Shown here piece after piece: positions 26,063 through 38,439 of a stretch of DNA of 64,000 nucleotides. The position numbers and the translations under genes are program-made. Positions within the stretch are counted from its first letter, which is position 1. Each line of letters starts with the position of its first letter. The notes under the pieces are model-generated. The model saw only the letters and a program-made list of their open reading frames with translations, had not been told where the DNA came from and did no database searches. Source of the DNA: Epiperipatus broadwayi (lineage: Eukaryota > Onychophora > Udeonychophora > Euonychophora > Peripatidae); assembly GCA_028023455.1 (NCBI GenBank), contig JAQFVV010006294.1, positions 620,001 through 684,000 on the forward strand, given 5' to 3'.

Positions 26063-27558
26063 CTAAAAATAAAACCAGAATAAAATATTTTAATATATTA
26101 ATTTTACATGTTGAACAAATATAAAAGGAAAAAAACCCACACTAATACAAAGAGTCAGACTTTTTAAAAAATGCTACAAACACATGTGATGTAAAAATAA
26201 ATATAATTTTACAATATAGCAGTGTTGCAAATAATCCAATTTTGATGGGGATTTATGAAACAAATAAAAAAAAAAAAATTCCATAATATTTATATAAAAA
26301 TTTTATTAGTAATAACTCATTCATTACATACATGCAAATAAAAAATGAAATAGATAAATAAGCAAAAGTTAAAGAAGCAATATTTGTTTAAGATCATGTT
26401 AATGTTATTATTGAATTTTTCAAAATAAAGTGAATTAAATCAGAAAAAAAAAAGTTGATAAGTTTTAATCTAAATTGCGGATATATCTCTTGCTAAAACT
26501 TGACATATAATTTAAAACAAAAACCAACATGTAGTTGTCATTTATTGAATTAATTATTTAAACAAAAAAAATATTAGATAAGTAACATATTTAATAAAAA
26601 TTATCTCCACAGGAATTAAAGTAAATATATTATCTTGCATAATGATCTTGTTTTGCTTCAATAATACTAACAAACTTAACTGCAATAGGAATGAGCTACG
26701 TGTTGGCAAACAAACAAACAAAAAAAAATTGTCATCAATCAATATTCACAATGAGGCAAATGTGAAAGTGTACTAAAAACTCTTTACTTTGATAAAGTAT
26801 AATATAATATTTAACTTTATTAAGCTATTCTCTGATAACACCTAAGGTCAAATATGAATAAAGAAGACTGAGAAAATCGTATTGTTTTGGAGAGAAAAGT
26901 AATGATACTAAAAAGCTTTGAATCGATATGTTCCACATGTTTTAAGTAGTTTATGCAGTTTTTATAAAATTGTTAACATAAATTGAATGTTACTTTCTTA
27001 TTAGCAATCAGATTTCAATGCAAGGACTAATGCAACATAATCTCATTTTATAATGCACATTTCTTGATATTTTGCATCCTTATTAGTTACCATATTTCAA
27101 AATCACACAGTCAATGTATGATATTTTTTATAGAGACATGTTGAATAGATCAGAAATATAAAGATTTTCTGATTAAATCATTAAAGTATTCATTGCTTAC
27201 AAAAAGCAATTATTAGCTTTGAAATGGTTACTTTTAATTGTGGCATATTTAAATAAAGAATCGGACTTAGTGAGAGGTTTAGAAATGCTAGATAATACAA
27301 AAACACCCATTTCTAATTGTGTCTTTAATCAATATTAGTTTCAACAAAGTTTTTCAAAATGACCATTGCAATTTGTTTCATTTCATCATAATAGAATTTA
27401 ACAATTTCGAAATCCATTTTTCTCAAATGATTTCAATATATAGTTTATATATTTTTTCTAATTTATTTAACATCATAAGTCTGAGTTCAATTTCAGAATA
27501 AAAAAATTAGGCCAATGTTTACTTACCCATTAACAAAAAAACAACAAGTATGAAACAT
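26063..27558 (-). other. TIMM23 intron, plain part
   Basis: AT-rich intron with poly-A runs; no repeat arm or coding remnant recognised. Bases 27555-27558 (ACAT) are the target-site duplicate of the LTR element that follows. Confidence 0.4.
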
Positions 27559-30093
27559 TGTAACGGTCAGAAAACGTGTGACTCGTAAACATAGTGCAGA
27601 ATTCGACCACCATATAGAACAGCAGCACCATCGAGTAGCGAAGCCACCCGTGGTACTGAGTTCGAACATAGTTTATCGGTTCCACAATACAATCCACGAA
27701 ACAACGCATCTGATGCGACATTAGTAAATATTTCCTTAGGCACGGTGGTCAGGGATATGCAAGAGACTCATGATTTTATTCTCGAGTTAGCCAATAATCA
27801 AACTAATATTAATTAAACATCCATATTTACATAATCGAGGAAATAGTATATAGAATGGGTATCGAATAAATGAAACGTAACTGCAGACGTATAGTTTAAA
27901 ATTATTTATTAATACATTTTAATAAAACAATCTAATGATATTTTATGGACTAACAGCTTCAGTAGCGGGATTTGCGACATTATTATATTTTAAGAATACA
28001 TTTATTTATTTAGACATGATTTTATATTGAGGATTTCAGTAGCGGTATTTCCGATACTGTAATGTTTACAAAAGGAATACATTTATTTGAAGGCGTAATC
28101 TAGCTACCTAAAATTCTCGAGTGAGTATTTCTAATGCATGCCTTGGGGAATTTATACCTTTGCAATGCAAGAGTCTAAAGTAAGATTTATAAGAGTAACG
28201 GCGGACATATATTTATTTAATTAAACTATTTATTTGATGACTAAGGGCAACATTTACTTGAGAGTGAAGTACGAAGATAATGCAGAGGCGGAGTGATATA
28301 TAGAATAGAATTGAGCAAAGGAACACGTGGTATGCTTTAGAAAGGCGATATGGAATGGCAGTATATCGAAACTGCAATGCCACGAATGGGTTTATAAGAA
28401 TGTCAGGCTGGTCTCTGCCCCGACCTGACGAAGTAAGGTGTCACATAAGCATAACCAGGGACAAGCGGTCCATGTCGCATTTTTGCCGGCTGGCTGCATG
28501 ACGTTGTCAAATCCTAAGGGAGCACCCATTCTGCCCGCTTGTGTAGGACGACTGGGGTTAATTTCAACCCTGAAGAATCCGGAAATTTCATGGCGGAATG
28601 GGTCATCGCGTCTCTAAAACGTAAACACATGTATACTTATAAACGATTATGATAAGATTTAAATGGATTTCTAATTCGGCCCGACATTATCAACATTTAC
28701 TAAAGAACGTTGGTGACTCTCAAAGAAATGTAATTTTCTGGAATTATTCATGATGATTTAATATATACAAAACATATCTAAACTGGGAATGATTACAACT
28801 AATATGCCAGCCATTTGCGAAGTTGTAGACCCCTGCATTACAATAAATGAAGCATTGAATGCGTGTCGATTTATATGAAAGTTATTAAAGAAAGTAAATA
28901 TTAATGAAAATTTGACACGCATTCATTGTTTTAAACGATCATATATTTAAACTTTGAAAATTGAGACAATAACTACAGATAGAATGTAGATTTGAGAAAT
29001 ACGCACCCAAGATAGAGTGAGGTAAGCTAGATTATTAGAGAAATTTACATATTAAATTAATTATTCAATTTTAGTTATACAAATGATAGTTTTTACATTT
29101 TATAAATTTAGATAAATAATATGAAGAAAAGCTATAGCATATTATTAGAGTACTCTAGAGTTTGAACACAGACAGGTACCTGTTTTATAAGAAGTCCTCC
29201 AATTCCATTAGTTTAGCAGCAAAAAGTTCACGAGTGGCAAGTCTTTCTTGTATTTAGATATTTCATTTAATTTCACAACAGCAGCAGCCTTTTCATTTAT
29301 TTCAGGCAGCAGATCTTCATGGTGAATTTATGACGGGCAATGGAAAATTCAGCATCCGGTAGGCCATCTCCCGATGGAGAATAATCTAGGTGCTTTACTC
29401 GGTCATACCTTGGCAGGAACCAATTATTTTTATATTTTTGGAGACTCTCAGTGATCGAGAGCAAAGCTAAAGTTTAAGTGAATGTCTCCACCAAGTCTAA
29501 GATGGCCTCTTTTTTTATCTTGATCTTTCATATTTTTGTTAAGATATTTTTAGGTTCTATTTAATCTGCCCTGAGGATAATCAATGCATTTAGTTGGGTT
29601 TTTTTTATTAAAGAAAGCTGCCGTTCTATTGTTTACATTTTACATTTACTAATTACATTTTTGGGGAATTTTTCTTTAATTAATCTATTATCTGTCACTG
29701 ACCGATGCTTTTAAATTTCAAAAACAAAAAGGGAACATAAGATTATTTTAACTTTTAATTAAATATTACATCAGATATTTTTAGAATTATTATTAAACGA
29801 AATTTAAACAAAGCAATAAATACGAACTTTATAATCCAAAATAAATGATTAAAATTATACAAAATTATATAACTAAAAGAAATCTAAATTATATTATTTT
29901 ATCCCTATTTATTGCGTTTAATTTGAGATCGAAATGTGTGCGTGTTTATGCTGAATTCTACATATATTTATACATTTTTAATACACACACAATTTGATAT
30001 CAAAAAGTTTAAATTTGGGCGGGATAGACCGGTCAGTGAGAGACGACAGAAAAAGGTGAAACTTAAGATTCGAATACGAATCTTACTGTTTCA
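27559..30093 (-). repeat. 3' LTR (2535 bp)
   Basis: On the minus strand it runs TGAAACAGTAAG to CTGACCGTTACA. Near its start is the hairpin AAGATTCGAATACGAATCTT (30065-30084). An 11-bp inverted repeat GAATGCGTGTC / GACACGCATTC lies at 28857-28867 and 28914-28924. A GC-rich core at about 28330-28620 contrasts with the AT-rich remainder. Confidence 0.88.
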
Positions 30094-30102
30094 TTTCCCC
30101 GT
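30094..30102 (-). promoter_or_regulatory. Polypurine tract
   Basis: On the minus strand ACGGGGAAA directly abuts the TG of the 3' LTR. A purine run in this place primes plus-strand DNA synthesis in LTR elements and fixes the element's orientation. Confidence 0.75.
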
Positions 30103-30562
30103 ACTTTCCGTGAACAATTAAGGCAAAACAAAGGAGGCAAGAAAGCGAAAAAAAAAATTTTACATTACATAATTTAAAGACGAAAACATTATTATTGTTT
30201 TTACAGATATATTGAAATATAGAAAGCAGAGATTACATGAAGCAACGAACAATTAATATACCCAGATCTAGAATTTATAGTTTAATTAAGATGGCCTAAT
30301 TTGGCCGTGTCTGGTTAAAATCATAGAAATAATTAGTTAAACTGAATATATATAAAACAAAATTCTTAGAATAGGATTAGTTAGTATAATATAAAAAAAT
30401 TTTTTTAGTAGTAATAGTAATTAAAACAACAATATATATAATAAAATTTCTATCTAAAACCCTATTTGACTAAAGTACAATCCATTCAACCAAGTTCATT
30501 ATATCAAGTTCATTTTAATATTTTCATATACGTTTAATCCGTCCTAATAGTCTAATATTTTT

Positions 30563-31417
30563 TTACAACCCCGGGTCAGGTGGATAATACCGATCTCTCG
30601 TCATCGATGACTGCGGCCTTGGGTTTTCTAATCGTTGCCTTTTATCGGGTGGTTCTTTGGCCCAATGGTTCAAATCCACGGTAAGAAATTCAACCATTTC
30701 TCCTATATCTTTTATTTGAATGCCTGTCATTAATGGTTGGATGGTTAGCGGCACGCTACGCTGGATCGTTCTAAATTTCCACTTCCCCATATTCCACCAG
30801 TTTTTGGCAGATCCCTGCAGATGGTTACTAGCTATAGCTATCTGCACATCTGGCCCTTTCTTATGAAATTTTAAGAACTTCAGTGAGCTCTCTAGGTAGG
30901 TTTGAGGTTTTTCCCTTATTTCCACTCTAAATATTTTAACGTGGACCATCTTTGTTAAGTGGTTTTGGTATCCACTGTCCGTTTTCATGTTTTCTTCCGT
31001 GACTTTTGGTCCTATTCTTTTGTCCCCGTCCATGCTTGTCTCCTTTTTACTGCTTTCACTCAACGGTTCGCCTTCATCTATTGGAATAAGATCTATTTGC
31101 TCATCTACTATCATCGGTTCGTCAAGTATTTCTAATTCCCTTTCATTTTCCATATCTTTAATTTCGTCTTTCTTTTTACTAACTGGGGATATTCCATAAT
31201 GTTCGTTGATCATTTCAAGATATATCAACATATCCCTATCAATTTTCTGACGCTCCCTAACTCGTATCTCCTCCTCTTCCTGACTCGTTTTTGGTTCTTC
31301 ATATCTTCTTCTCGCTTCCTCACGTATTTTCCTCCATTCTTCTTTACTCTCTCTAAATATTTCAAGTAACCTTAGACTGAAGTTCATTGATGCTATTCTG
31401 TCATTTTCTGCTTCCAT
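30563..31417 (-). CDS. gag-like protein of the LTR element, 284 aa
   Basis: This is the only long open frame in the window. The N-terminal half is highly charged and probably helical (for example ESKEEWRKIREEARRRYEEP, acidic stretch at residues about 105-125). Around residues 155-215 lies a capsid-like segment with VKIFRVEIREKPQTYLESSL and IAIASNHLQGSAKNWW, the typical LQG-A--WW block of Ty3/Gypsy gags, also present in the remnant at 1-1010. The C-terminus is basic and proline-rich. No CCHC zinc knuckle is seen, and the ORF ends without a frameshift into pol. The start is the first Met after the minus-strand leader, about 650 bp from the 5' LTR. Inferred: a structural protein for particle assembly of a non-autonomous element, apparently still intact. 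Confidence 0.8.
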   Translation of the reverse strand: MEAENDRIASMNFSLRLLEIFRESKEEWRKIREEARRRYEEPKTSQEEEEIRVRERQKIDRDMLIYLEMINEHYGISPVSKKKDEIKDMENERELEILDEPMIVDEQIDLIPIDEGEPLSESSKKETSMDGDKRIGPKVTEENMKTDSGYQNHLTKMVHVKIFRVEIREKPQTYLESSLKFLKFHKKGPDVQIAIASNHLQGSAKNWWNMGKWKFRTIQRSVPLTIQPLMTGIQIKDIGEMVEFLTVDLNHWAKEPPDKRQRLENPRPQSSMTRDRYYPPDPGL

Positions 31418-32022
31418 TTTTCGTAATATTATTTATTTTATACTAGTAGCATTTGACTACTCCCCACCGGTATCTTGGCCCTATAACACTTTCACTGCCC
31501 TCACCTACTCTACATTGCCCTATCTCTATATTGCTGCGTTTAACATATTTAACATATATATTATAGCGAACTACTGGTTACGCGTATAATACCACTGCTG
31601 TCTATGATATATATATTTGTACTTTAACAAAATATTTAGTGTTAACATATATAACAAGCTTCTGCTGTCTATGCTATATATATAACGGTGTTTTAATAAA
31701 TTATTCAATGCTACCTGCTTTCTCATTTATCGACTGATTACTTTTTTTTTCTTGACATATATGTATAAAGCAAAATATTTCATTAGATCCAAGTATTTTC
31801 GTTCCTTCTTAAATTACACACACATCCCTGCTTTCCTTAAATTTGTTATTACGCCTGTTGTCCTTTCATTCACTCGACCCACATTATTTCACTCGATTTA
31901 CTTTTTTTCATTATTTTTATCAAAACAAAATCGTATATATATAGATTAATTAGCCAACTCGAGTAACGAACGCTAAAAGAAATTTGCATTATATTTTGCT
32001 CAGGGTATATATGGGTTTTTTG

Positions 32023-32060
32023 TATCGGAAGCTCCACGTTGGAAAGCGCCAAACGCTAAA
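32023..32060 (-). promoter_or_regulatory. Primer-binding-site region
   Basis: On the minus strand, 15-50 bases inside the 5' LTR, lies TTTGGCGCTTTCCAACGTGG followed by AGCTTCC. TGGCGC...CCAACGTGG resembles the primer-binding sites of many Ty3/Gypsy elements and retroviruses. It is further from the LTR edge than usual, and the tRNA was not identified. Confidence 0.45.
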
Positions 32061-32074
32061 AAAAAATTTAACTA

Positions 32075-34699
32075 TGTAACGGTCAGAAAACGTGTGACTC
32101 GTAAACATAGTGCAGAATTCGACCACCATACAGAACAGCAGCACCATCGAGTAGCGAAGCCACCCGTGGTACTGAGTTCGAACATAGTTTATCGGTTCCA
32201 CAATACAATCCACGAAACAACGCATCTGATGCGACATTAGTAAATATTTTCTTAGGCACGGTGGTCAGGGATATGCAAGAGACTCATGATTTTATTCTCG
32301 AGTTAGCCAATAATCAAACTAATATTAATTAAGCATCCATATTTACATAATCGAGGAAATAGTATATAGAATGGGTATCGAATAAATGAAACGTAACTGC
32401 AGATGTATAGTTTAAAATTATTTATTAATACATTTTAATAAAACAATCTAATAATATTTTATGGACTAACAGCTTCAGCAGCGGGATTTGCGACATTATT
32501 ATATTTTAAGAATACATTTATTTATTTAGACATGATTTTATATTGAGGATTTCAGTAGTTGTAATGTTTACAAAAGGAATACATTTATTTGAAGGCGTAA
32601 TCTAGCTACCTAAAATTCTCGAGTGAGTATTTCTAATGCATGCCTTGGGGAATTTATACCTTTGCAATGCAAGAGTCTAAAGTAAGATTTATAAGAGTAA
32701 CGGTGGACATATATTTATTTAATTAAACTATTTATTTGATGACTAAGGGCAACATTTACTTGAGAGTGAATTACGAAGATAATGCAGAGGCGGAGTGATA
32801 TATAGAATAATAGAATTGAGCAAAGGAACACGTGGTATGCTTTAGAAAGGCGATATGGAATGGCAGTATATCGAAACTGCAATGCCACGAATGGGTTTAT
32901 AAGAATGTCAGGCTGGTCTCTGCCCTGACCCGACGAAGTAAGGTGTCACATAAGCATAACCAGGAACAAGCGGTCCGTGTCGCATTTTTGCCGGCTGGCT
33001 GCATGACGTCAAATCCTACGGGAGCACCCATTATGCCCGCTTGTGTAGGACGACTAGGGTTAATTTCAACCCTGAAGAATCCGGAAATTTCACGGCGGAA
33101 TGGGTCATCGCGTCTCTAAAACGTAACACATGTATACTTATAAACGATTATGATAAGATTTAAATGGATTTCTAATTCGGCCCGGCATTATCAACATTTA
33201 CTAAAGAACGTCTCTAAAACGTAACACATGTATACTTATAAACGATTATGATAAGATTTAAATGGATTTCTAATTCGGCCCGACATTATCAACATTTACT
33301 AAAGAACGTTGGTGACTCTCAAAGAAATGTAATTTTCTGGAATTATTCATGATGATTTAATATATACAAAACATATCTAAACTGGGAATGATTACAACTA
33401 ATATGCCAGCCATTTGCGAAGTTGTAGACCCCTGCATTACAATAAATGAAGCATTGAATGCGTGTCGATTTATATGAAAGTTATTAAAGAAAGTAAATAT
33501 TAATGAAAATTTGACACGCATTCATTGTTTTAAACGATCATAGATTTAAACTTTGAAAATTGAGACAATAACTACAGATAGAATGTAGATTTGAGAAATA
33601 CGCACCCAAGATAGAGTGAGGTAAGCTAGATTATTAGAGAAATTTACATATTACATTAATTATTCAATTTTAGTTATACAAATGATAGTTTTTACATTTT
33701 ATAAATTTAGATAAATAATATGAAGAAAAGCTATAGCATATTATTAGAGTACTCTAGAGTTTGAACACAGACAGGTACCTGTTTTATAAGAAGTCCTCCG
33801 ATTCCATTAGTTTAGCAGCAAAAAGTTCACGAGTGGCAAGTCTTTCTTGTATTTAGATATTTCATTTAATTTCACAACAGCAGCAGCTTTTTCATTTATT
33901 TCAGGCAGCAGATCTTCATGGTGAATTTATGACGGGCAATGGAAAATTCAGCATCCGGTAGGCCATCTCCCGATGGAGAATAATCTAGGTGCTTTACTCG
34001 GTCATACCTTGGCAGGAACCAATTATTTTTATATTTTTGGAGACTCAGTGATCGAGAGCAAAGCTAAAGTTTAAGTGAATGTCTCCACCAAGTCTAAGAT
34101 GGCCTCTTTTTTTATCTTGATCTTTCACATTTTTGTTAAGATATTTTTAGGTTCTATTTAATCTGCCCTGAGGATAATCAATGCATTTAGTTGGTTTTTT
34201 TTTTTTATTAAAGAAAGCTGCCGTTCTATTGTTTACATTTTACATTTACTAATTACATTTTTGGGGAATTTTTCTTTAATTAATCTATTATCTGTCACTG
34301 ACCGATGCTTTTAAATTTCAAAAACAAAAAGGGAACATAAGATTATTTTAACTTTTAATTAAATATTACATCAGATATTTTTAGAATTATTATTAAACGA
34401 AATTTAAACAAAGCAATAAATACGAACTTTATAATCCAAAATAAATGATTAAAATTATACAAAATTATATAACTAAAAAAAATCTAAATTATATTATTTT
34501 ATCCCTATTTATTGCGTTTAATTTGAGATCGAAATGTGTGCGTGTTTATGCTGAATTCTACATATATTTATACATTTTTAATATTGTTACACACACAATT
34601 CGATATCGAAAAGTTTAAATTTGGGCGGGATAGACCGGTCAGTGAGAGACGACAGAAAAAGGTGAAACTTAAGATTCGAATACGAATCTTACTGTTTCA
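32075..34699 (-). repeat. 5' LTR (2625 bp) with internal 98-bp tandem duplication
   Basis: Matches 27559-30093 almost base for base. A 98-bp unit starting TCTCTAAAACGTAACACATG occurs at 33113 and again at 33211 but only once in the other LTR. A 14-bp segment of the other LTR's CAGTAGCGGTATTTCCGATA is missing near 32550. Confidence 0.88.
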
Positions 34700-35015
34700 A
34701 CATTAAGTAGTTTCATTTCCATTAACTAGATTTATGGTATTCAAAATTTAAGCAAAAGTTAGTGGAATAGAATGAAGGTGAATATGGCTTAGGATAAACA
34801 AGAGATAAAGAAGCAGTTAAAAATTGTTCTTAGCATAATAGGGAGCTATCAAATATTCTGATTCAAAACAGATACCATAAAATTGATTAAAAATATTCTG
34901 TGTTAAATACTTATTCTTCAAATAATTAAGCAAATATGCAAACTAGCTTAAGCATATAATAAAGAATAATATAATGATTGTAGGAGTATAATAATAGACC
35001 CAGTTTTAAAACAAG

Positions 35016-36207
35016 TACACCTGGGTCTCGTTTTATGCGGTACATAGGTTCCATAGAAAACCCGCATTAAAAAAAATCGCACAAAAATAGACTTAACTTA
35101 CCTTGAAAAATGGGGGATAGGTTCTGTAATTTTCAGAAATCACAAAAAGCAAAGCAACAAGAAAAAATTACTTTAAAATTCGCATTAAAAAAATAAGGGA
35201 ATAAAGTATGACTAATAAAAAATATCAAATACTTGAAAAAAATTGATGCAAGACAAACTTTTTTTACTTTTTTTTAATTAAGTACAGTATTTAATTTTAC
35301 ATTTTTTCATACATATTTTAATCATTATCGCTATTTGACAATATGGGGTTTGTTTGTAAACTGATAAGAAATCAGATTTGTCACAAGAGGAAGTATAACT
35401 AACGCCACTTTCAGTCTTGTGCTTTCTGTTGACAATATAATTGGTAATTAAACTTTGAGATGATGATTTTACTAATTGTTTATAAAGCTCGCAATATTTA
35501 GACATATAACTAATTTAGCTCTCGTTGTAATTTAAGAGGTTGTTCATTGCAGTAAACTCAGATTTCAGCATTTTCTGATGTTTCACATCAATGTAAAATC
35601 TATGATTAAATGATTAATACTTATCAAAAAATAATAAAGTTGTCTTCATTTGAAAGATATTTACTACTGAAATAAATTTTAAATGTTCACATTTTGTTTC
35701 TATATTAAAAAAAATGAGATTGCAATCAAAACAAAAAGATTATACATTATCGGTAGAAAGATTATTTTCAGTTTACAAAACTTTTTTATTTATTTTAAAA
35801 ATCTAAAAGAATATTTATTTCTGTTATATCTAACAAAATGTTTTAAAAGTTTAAAATTTTTGAATATTTATTACAATATTTTTATACTTGTAAGCATAAA
35901 TCTATTATTATTATTTACTCATAAGTATAAGTAGGTTATTTACGCAGAAGCTAAGATTCTAAATACAGCTTCAGGCCATATTCATGTTAGCTGCTAATAT
36001 AACGTTATACTTTTGAAAAAAAAGTATTTCAAGTCAAAATAAGTTATTAATAATTTAAATTTCTTGATATCTAATAAATATAGTGAAATATGAACTTCTT
36101 TATCACATAAAAGAAAACCCATATAAAAAGATATTAAAAAAAAAATATGAATCGTATAACTTCAAAATCGCATTAAAAAAATCCGCATAAAATGAGACCC
36201 AGGTGTA
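35016..36207. mobile_element. Non-autonomous pogo/Tigger-like DNA transposon
   Basis: Terminal inverted repeats of 25 bp with one mismatch lie at 35016-35040 (TACACCTGGGTCTCGTTTTA then TGCGG) and 36183-36207, with TA at both ends as expected of Tc1/mariner-superfamily targets. CTGGGTCTCGTTTTATGCGG resembles Tigger/pogo ends (CAGG---TCTCG-TTTATGCG type). Subterminal motifs such as CGCATTAAAAAAA are repeated near both ends. An open frame at 35505-35278 (minus; SSSQSLITNYIVNRK) might be a scrap of transposase C-terminus, but no DDE catalytic core is present. Confidence 0.75.
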
Positions 36208-36283
36208 GCTATCATATGAATGGCTGCACTGCTGAAAAATATGTTAATCTTATCAAATTTATTGTGAAAAATTTGATAAAGAA

Positions 36284-36330
36284 AGTGTCTAAACATGAGA
36301 TAGTGATCATGTGATGTTTAGTGGTTTAAC
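36284..36330 (+). repeat. Family A terminal fragment
   Basis: GATAGTGATCATGTGATGTTTAGTGGTTTAAC matches the outer flank of the family A composite at 41930-41960 and 42357-42383. Nothing else of the element follows, so it is a truncated copy. Confidence 0.55.
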
Positions 36331-36539
36331 ACACAAATGTAATTTTAGATGTTTTGTATTTTTCTCTTCATTAAGAATAAATAAATAAAAGTAGCAACAG
36401 AGCTAGATTAGTGTGAAATTCTGTATTGATAAAGGTAGTTTAATTATAGAACAAATGAGAAAAACAAGCAGTTGATTCAGTGTCTAGAGTAATTTGTGGA
36501 ACGTAAAACATTCTTGGATCAAATTTTTGACTAAAAAAA

Positions 36540-37710
36540 TATCTTAACCTGGGCAATTAAGGTGGAATTGATTTTCTCTACATTACTAAAAATATGGTTA
36601 TATAATCTATCAAAATTAAAATTCTTTTTAGTAAGACTTGATTGAAATAATACTCCAGTTGTTTTGATTGTCTAATTTAATAATTCTAAGAGAGAGAGAG
36701 AGTATCGTTCTATTAAGACACATAAATGAACAAACTAGTTCTGGTAGCTCATAATTAAGTAGCACAAAATATTAACTAATTTATAAGTTTGAGGTCTAAA
36801 GACTTAATTTTTATCTGGATTAATGGCTATTGGACCAGTCATCAGTTAAAAAAGACAAAACATAGTCAACTTTGTCAAAACATCTGAGCATTTATAGTCT
36901 ATAAGAAACTCCATATGGCTATGACACATATCAAGTCACACCCATAATCCAAGATTGCAATAGAAAATAAGACAACAATAATCATCAGAAAAAAAATGCC
37001 ATCAATAATTTTCCTGGATGCAAACAAGATCGATATGCCAACATAAGAAAGATCGGGGAGAAATAGATATGATTTTCAGTATCTTAACCATTTTATCCTT
37101 GAAAAAAATACAGTACAGAAATATTATGTTATTTAATCTGGATAATAAGATGAATGTCATTCAGTAAAAATAAATTATTTTTAACTTTCTACGATTTTGA
37201 TTCTGTCTTTTAGAGCTTACAAAGTTGGCTTAGTAAGAGATTTAAGGTAATGTAGATTAAGAAAGGCATATAATACATTAATAATGATTTTTCAATCATT
37301 GTCGAAGGGAATGTTGATCGTGTGCTTGTACAGCCTGTAGGGATTATACTTTTTATCAGTTATATTTATTTACTTTTAACTATTTGGCATCAATTAAAAC
37401 AAGTATTACTTTAATGGAATTTGATAATATGCATCCATAGTAATGTTTTAATTTTCATCAACCAATGGATAGTATTCAGTATCACTTTTGATTGAGACTG
37501 ATCTATCTTTATTCATATGGGGAGGGTAGTAATGCCAAGATTGAGATATCTTTTCCTAAAATAATAATAAAAAAATTGAACGGTTCATCACTCAGGAGGT
37601 CATATTATGTCAGAGCACCAGAAATAAAAATAATTTGGAGTTCTTTAGCTTTTGAATTCATACTCTATTATTGTACTAAACTAGTGTTATTCCTAGAAAA
37701 ATAGTTTTAT
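36540..37710 (+). pseudogene. Very degraded non-LTR retrotransposon RT, tentative
   Basis: Translated plus-strand pieces suggest an RT order. Near 37240-37270 LRKAYNTL resembles the D--KAFD palm motif. Near 37310-37380 DRVLVQPVGIILFISYIYL resembles the G-PQGS-LGPLLF--YI-DL box. Near 37580-37640 RRSYYVRAPEIKIIWSS resembles the C-terminal Y-R--LEY-S-VW block of jockey/CR1-type elements. Stops are frequent and the identification rests on weak local similarity. Confidence 0.35.
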
Positions 37711-38439
37711 CATAAAAAAATGAATAATTTATTTATTTTTTTTGCCCCCAAGTTGAAAGTAATACATGAAAATGAATTTTTAAAAATTTTTTTTACTTAT
37801 AAAAAAAGGTAATTGTCAAGACAATGATATAATTAGGAATTATTAGATATGCTAAGGGCCATTAATGACTCAAATTTATGATATAATCAAATATTTTTTA
37901 ACTAAAAAAATTTATTTGCTTTATATAATAGAGTATAAATTTAGGAATTGTAATGTCTACAAGTGGCTGTAATTTACATAATATATTAATCAGAAAATAA
38001 TAAATTCTTTACAACAGCTATATAATCAGTAATAATTTTATATATTAAGTCTTTTTCAGCACCTGTTTTTGGTGCTCTTTTCAAATGTTACTAATCTATT
38101 TAATGTTTATGAATTATTTCAGATATAAAACAATCCAGTGTCCAATAATGGAATTAAAACAAATAATAATAATACAAATAATTAAAACAAATCAAAACCC
38201 TCATATATAAATTCAGTAATTACAAAATAATTGACAATATCATAACAATACATTAAATACATATTATATGCATTTTTTTTTACAATTACATATATCATAT
38301 AATTTTCCATTCATTTTTAATCAATCAATTGTTAACCAAATTTATAGAAGTCTTGTAAATATATTCATACAATTATTTAAATTATTTTTAATATAGTATG
38401 TTTCATATATTTGTCTTCTTTTTGGATCTTGGAGATAAT

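Larger units (their letters stand above)
27559..34699 (-). mobile_element. Recent Ty3/Gypsy-like LTR element, gag only, very long LTRs
   Basis: The element is 7141 bp with direct LTRs at 27559-30093 and 32075-34699, TG...CA ends and a 4-bp target duplication ACAT (27555-27558 and 34700-34703). The internal part, 1981 bp, is transcribed from the minus strand and has a primer-binding-like site, a gag-like ORF and a polypurine tract. No protease, reverse transcriptase, RNase H or integrase frame exists. The LTRs are almost identical apart from scattered substitutions, a short deletion and one 98-bp duplication, so the insertion is recent. Known: elements lacking pol can move using proteins from relatives. 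It lies in the longest TIMM23 intron, in the gene's orientation. Confidence 0.88.

Noticed and set aside
27530-27721. Minus-strand frames repeated at 27530-27721 and 31989-32237
   Set aside because: They are the same LTR end in two copies; sequence duplication explains their similarity, and no protein family is recognisable.
32832-33119. 95-codon plus-strand open frame in the 5' LTR as a gene
   Set aside because: The equivalent frame in the other LTR has a stop and there is no recognised family; kept only as a finding about the GC-rich core.
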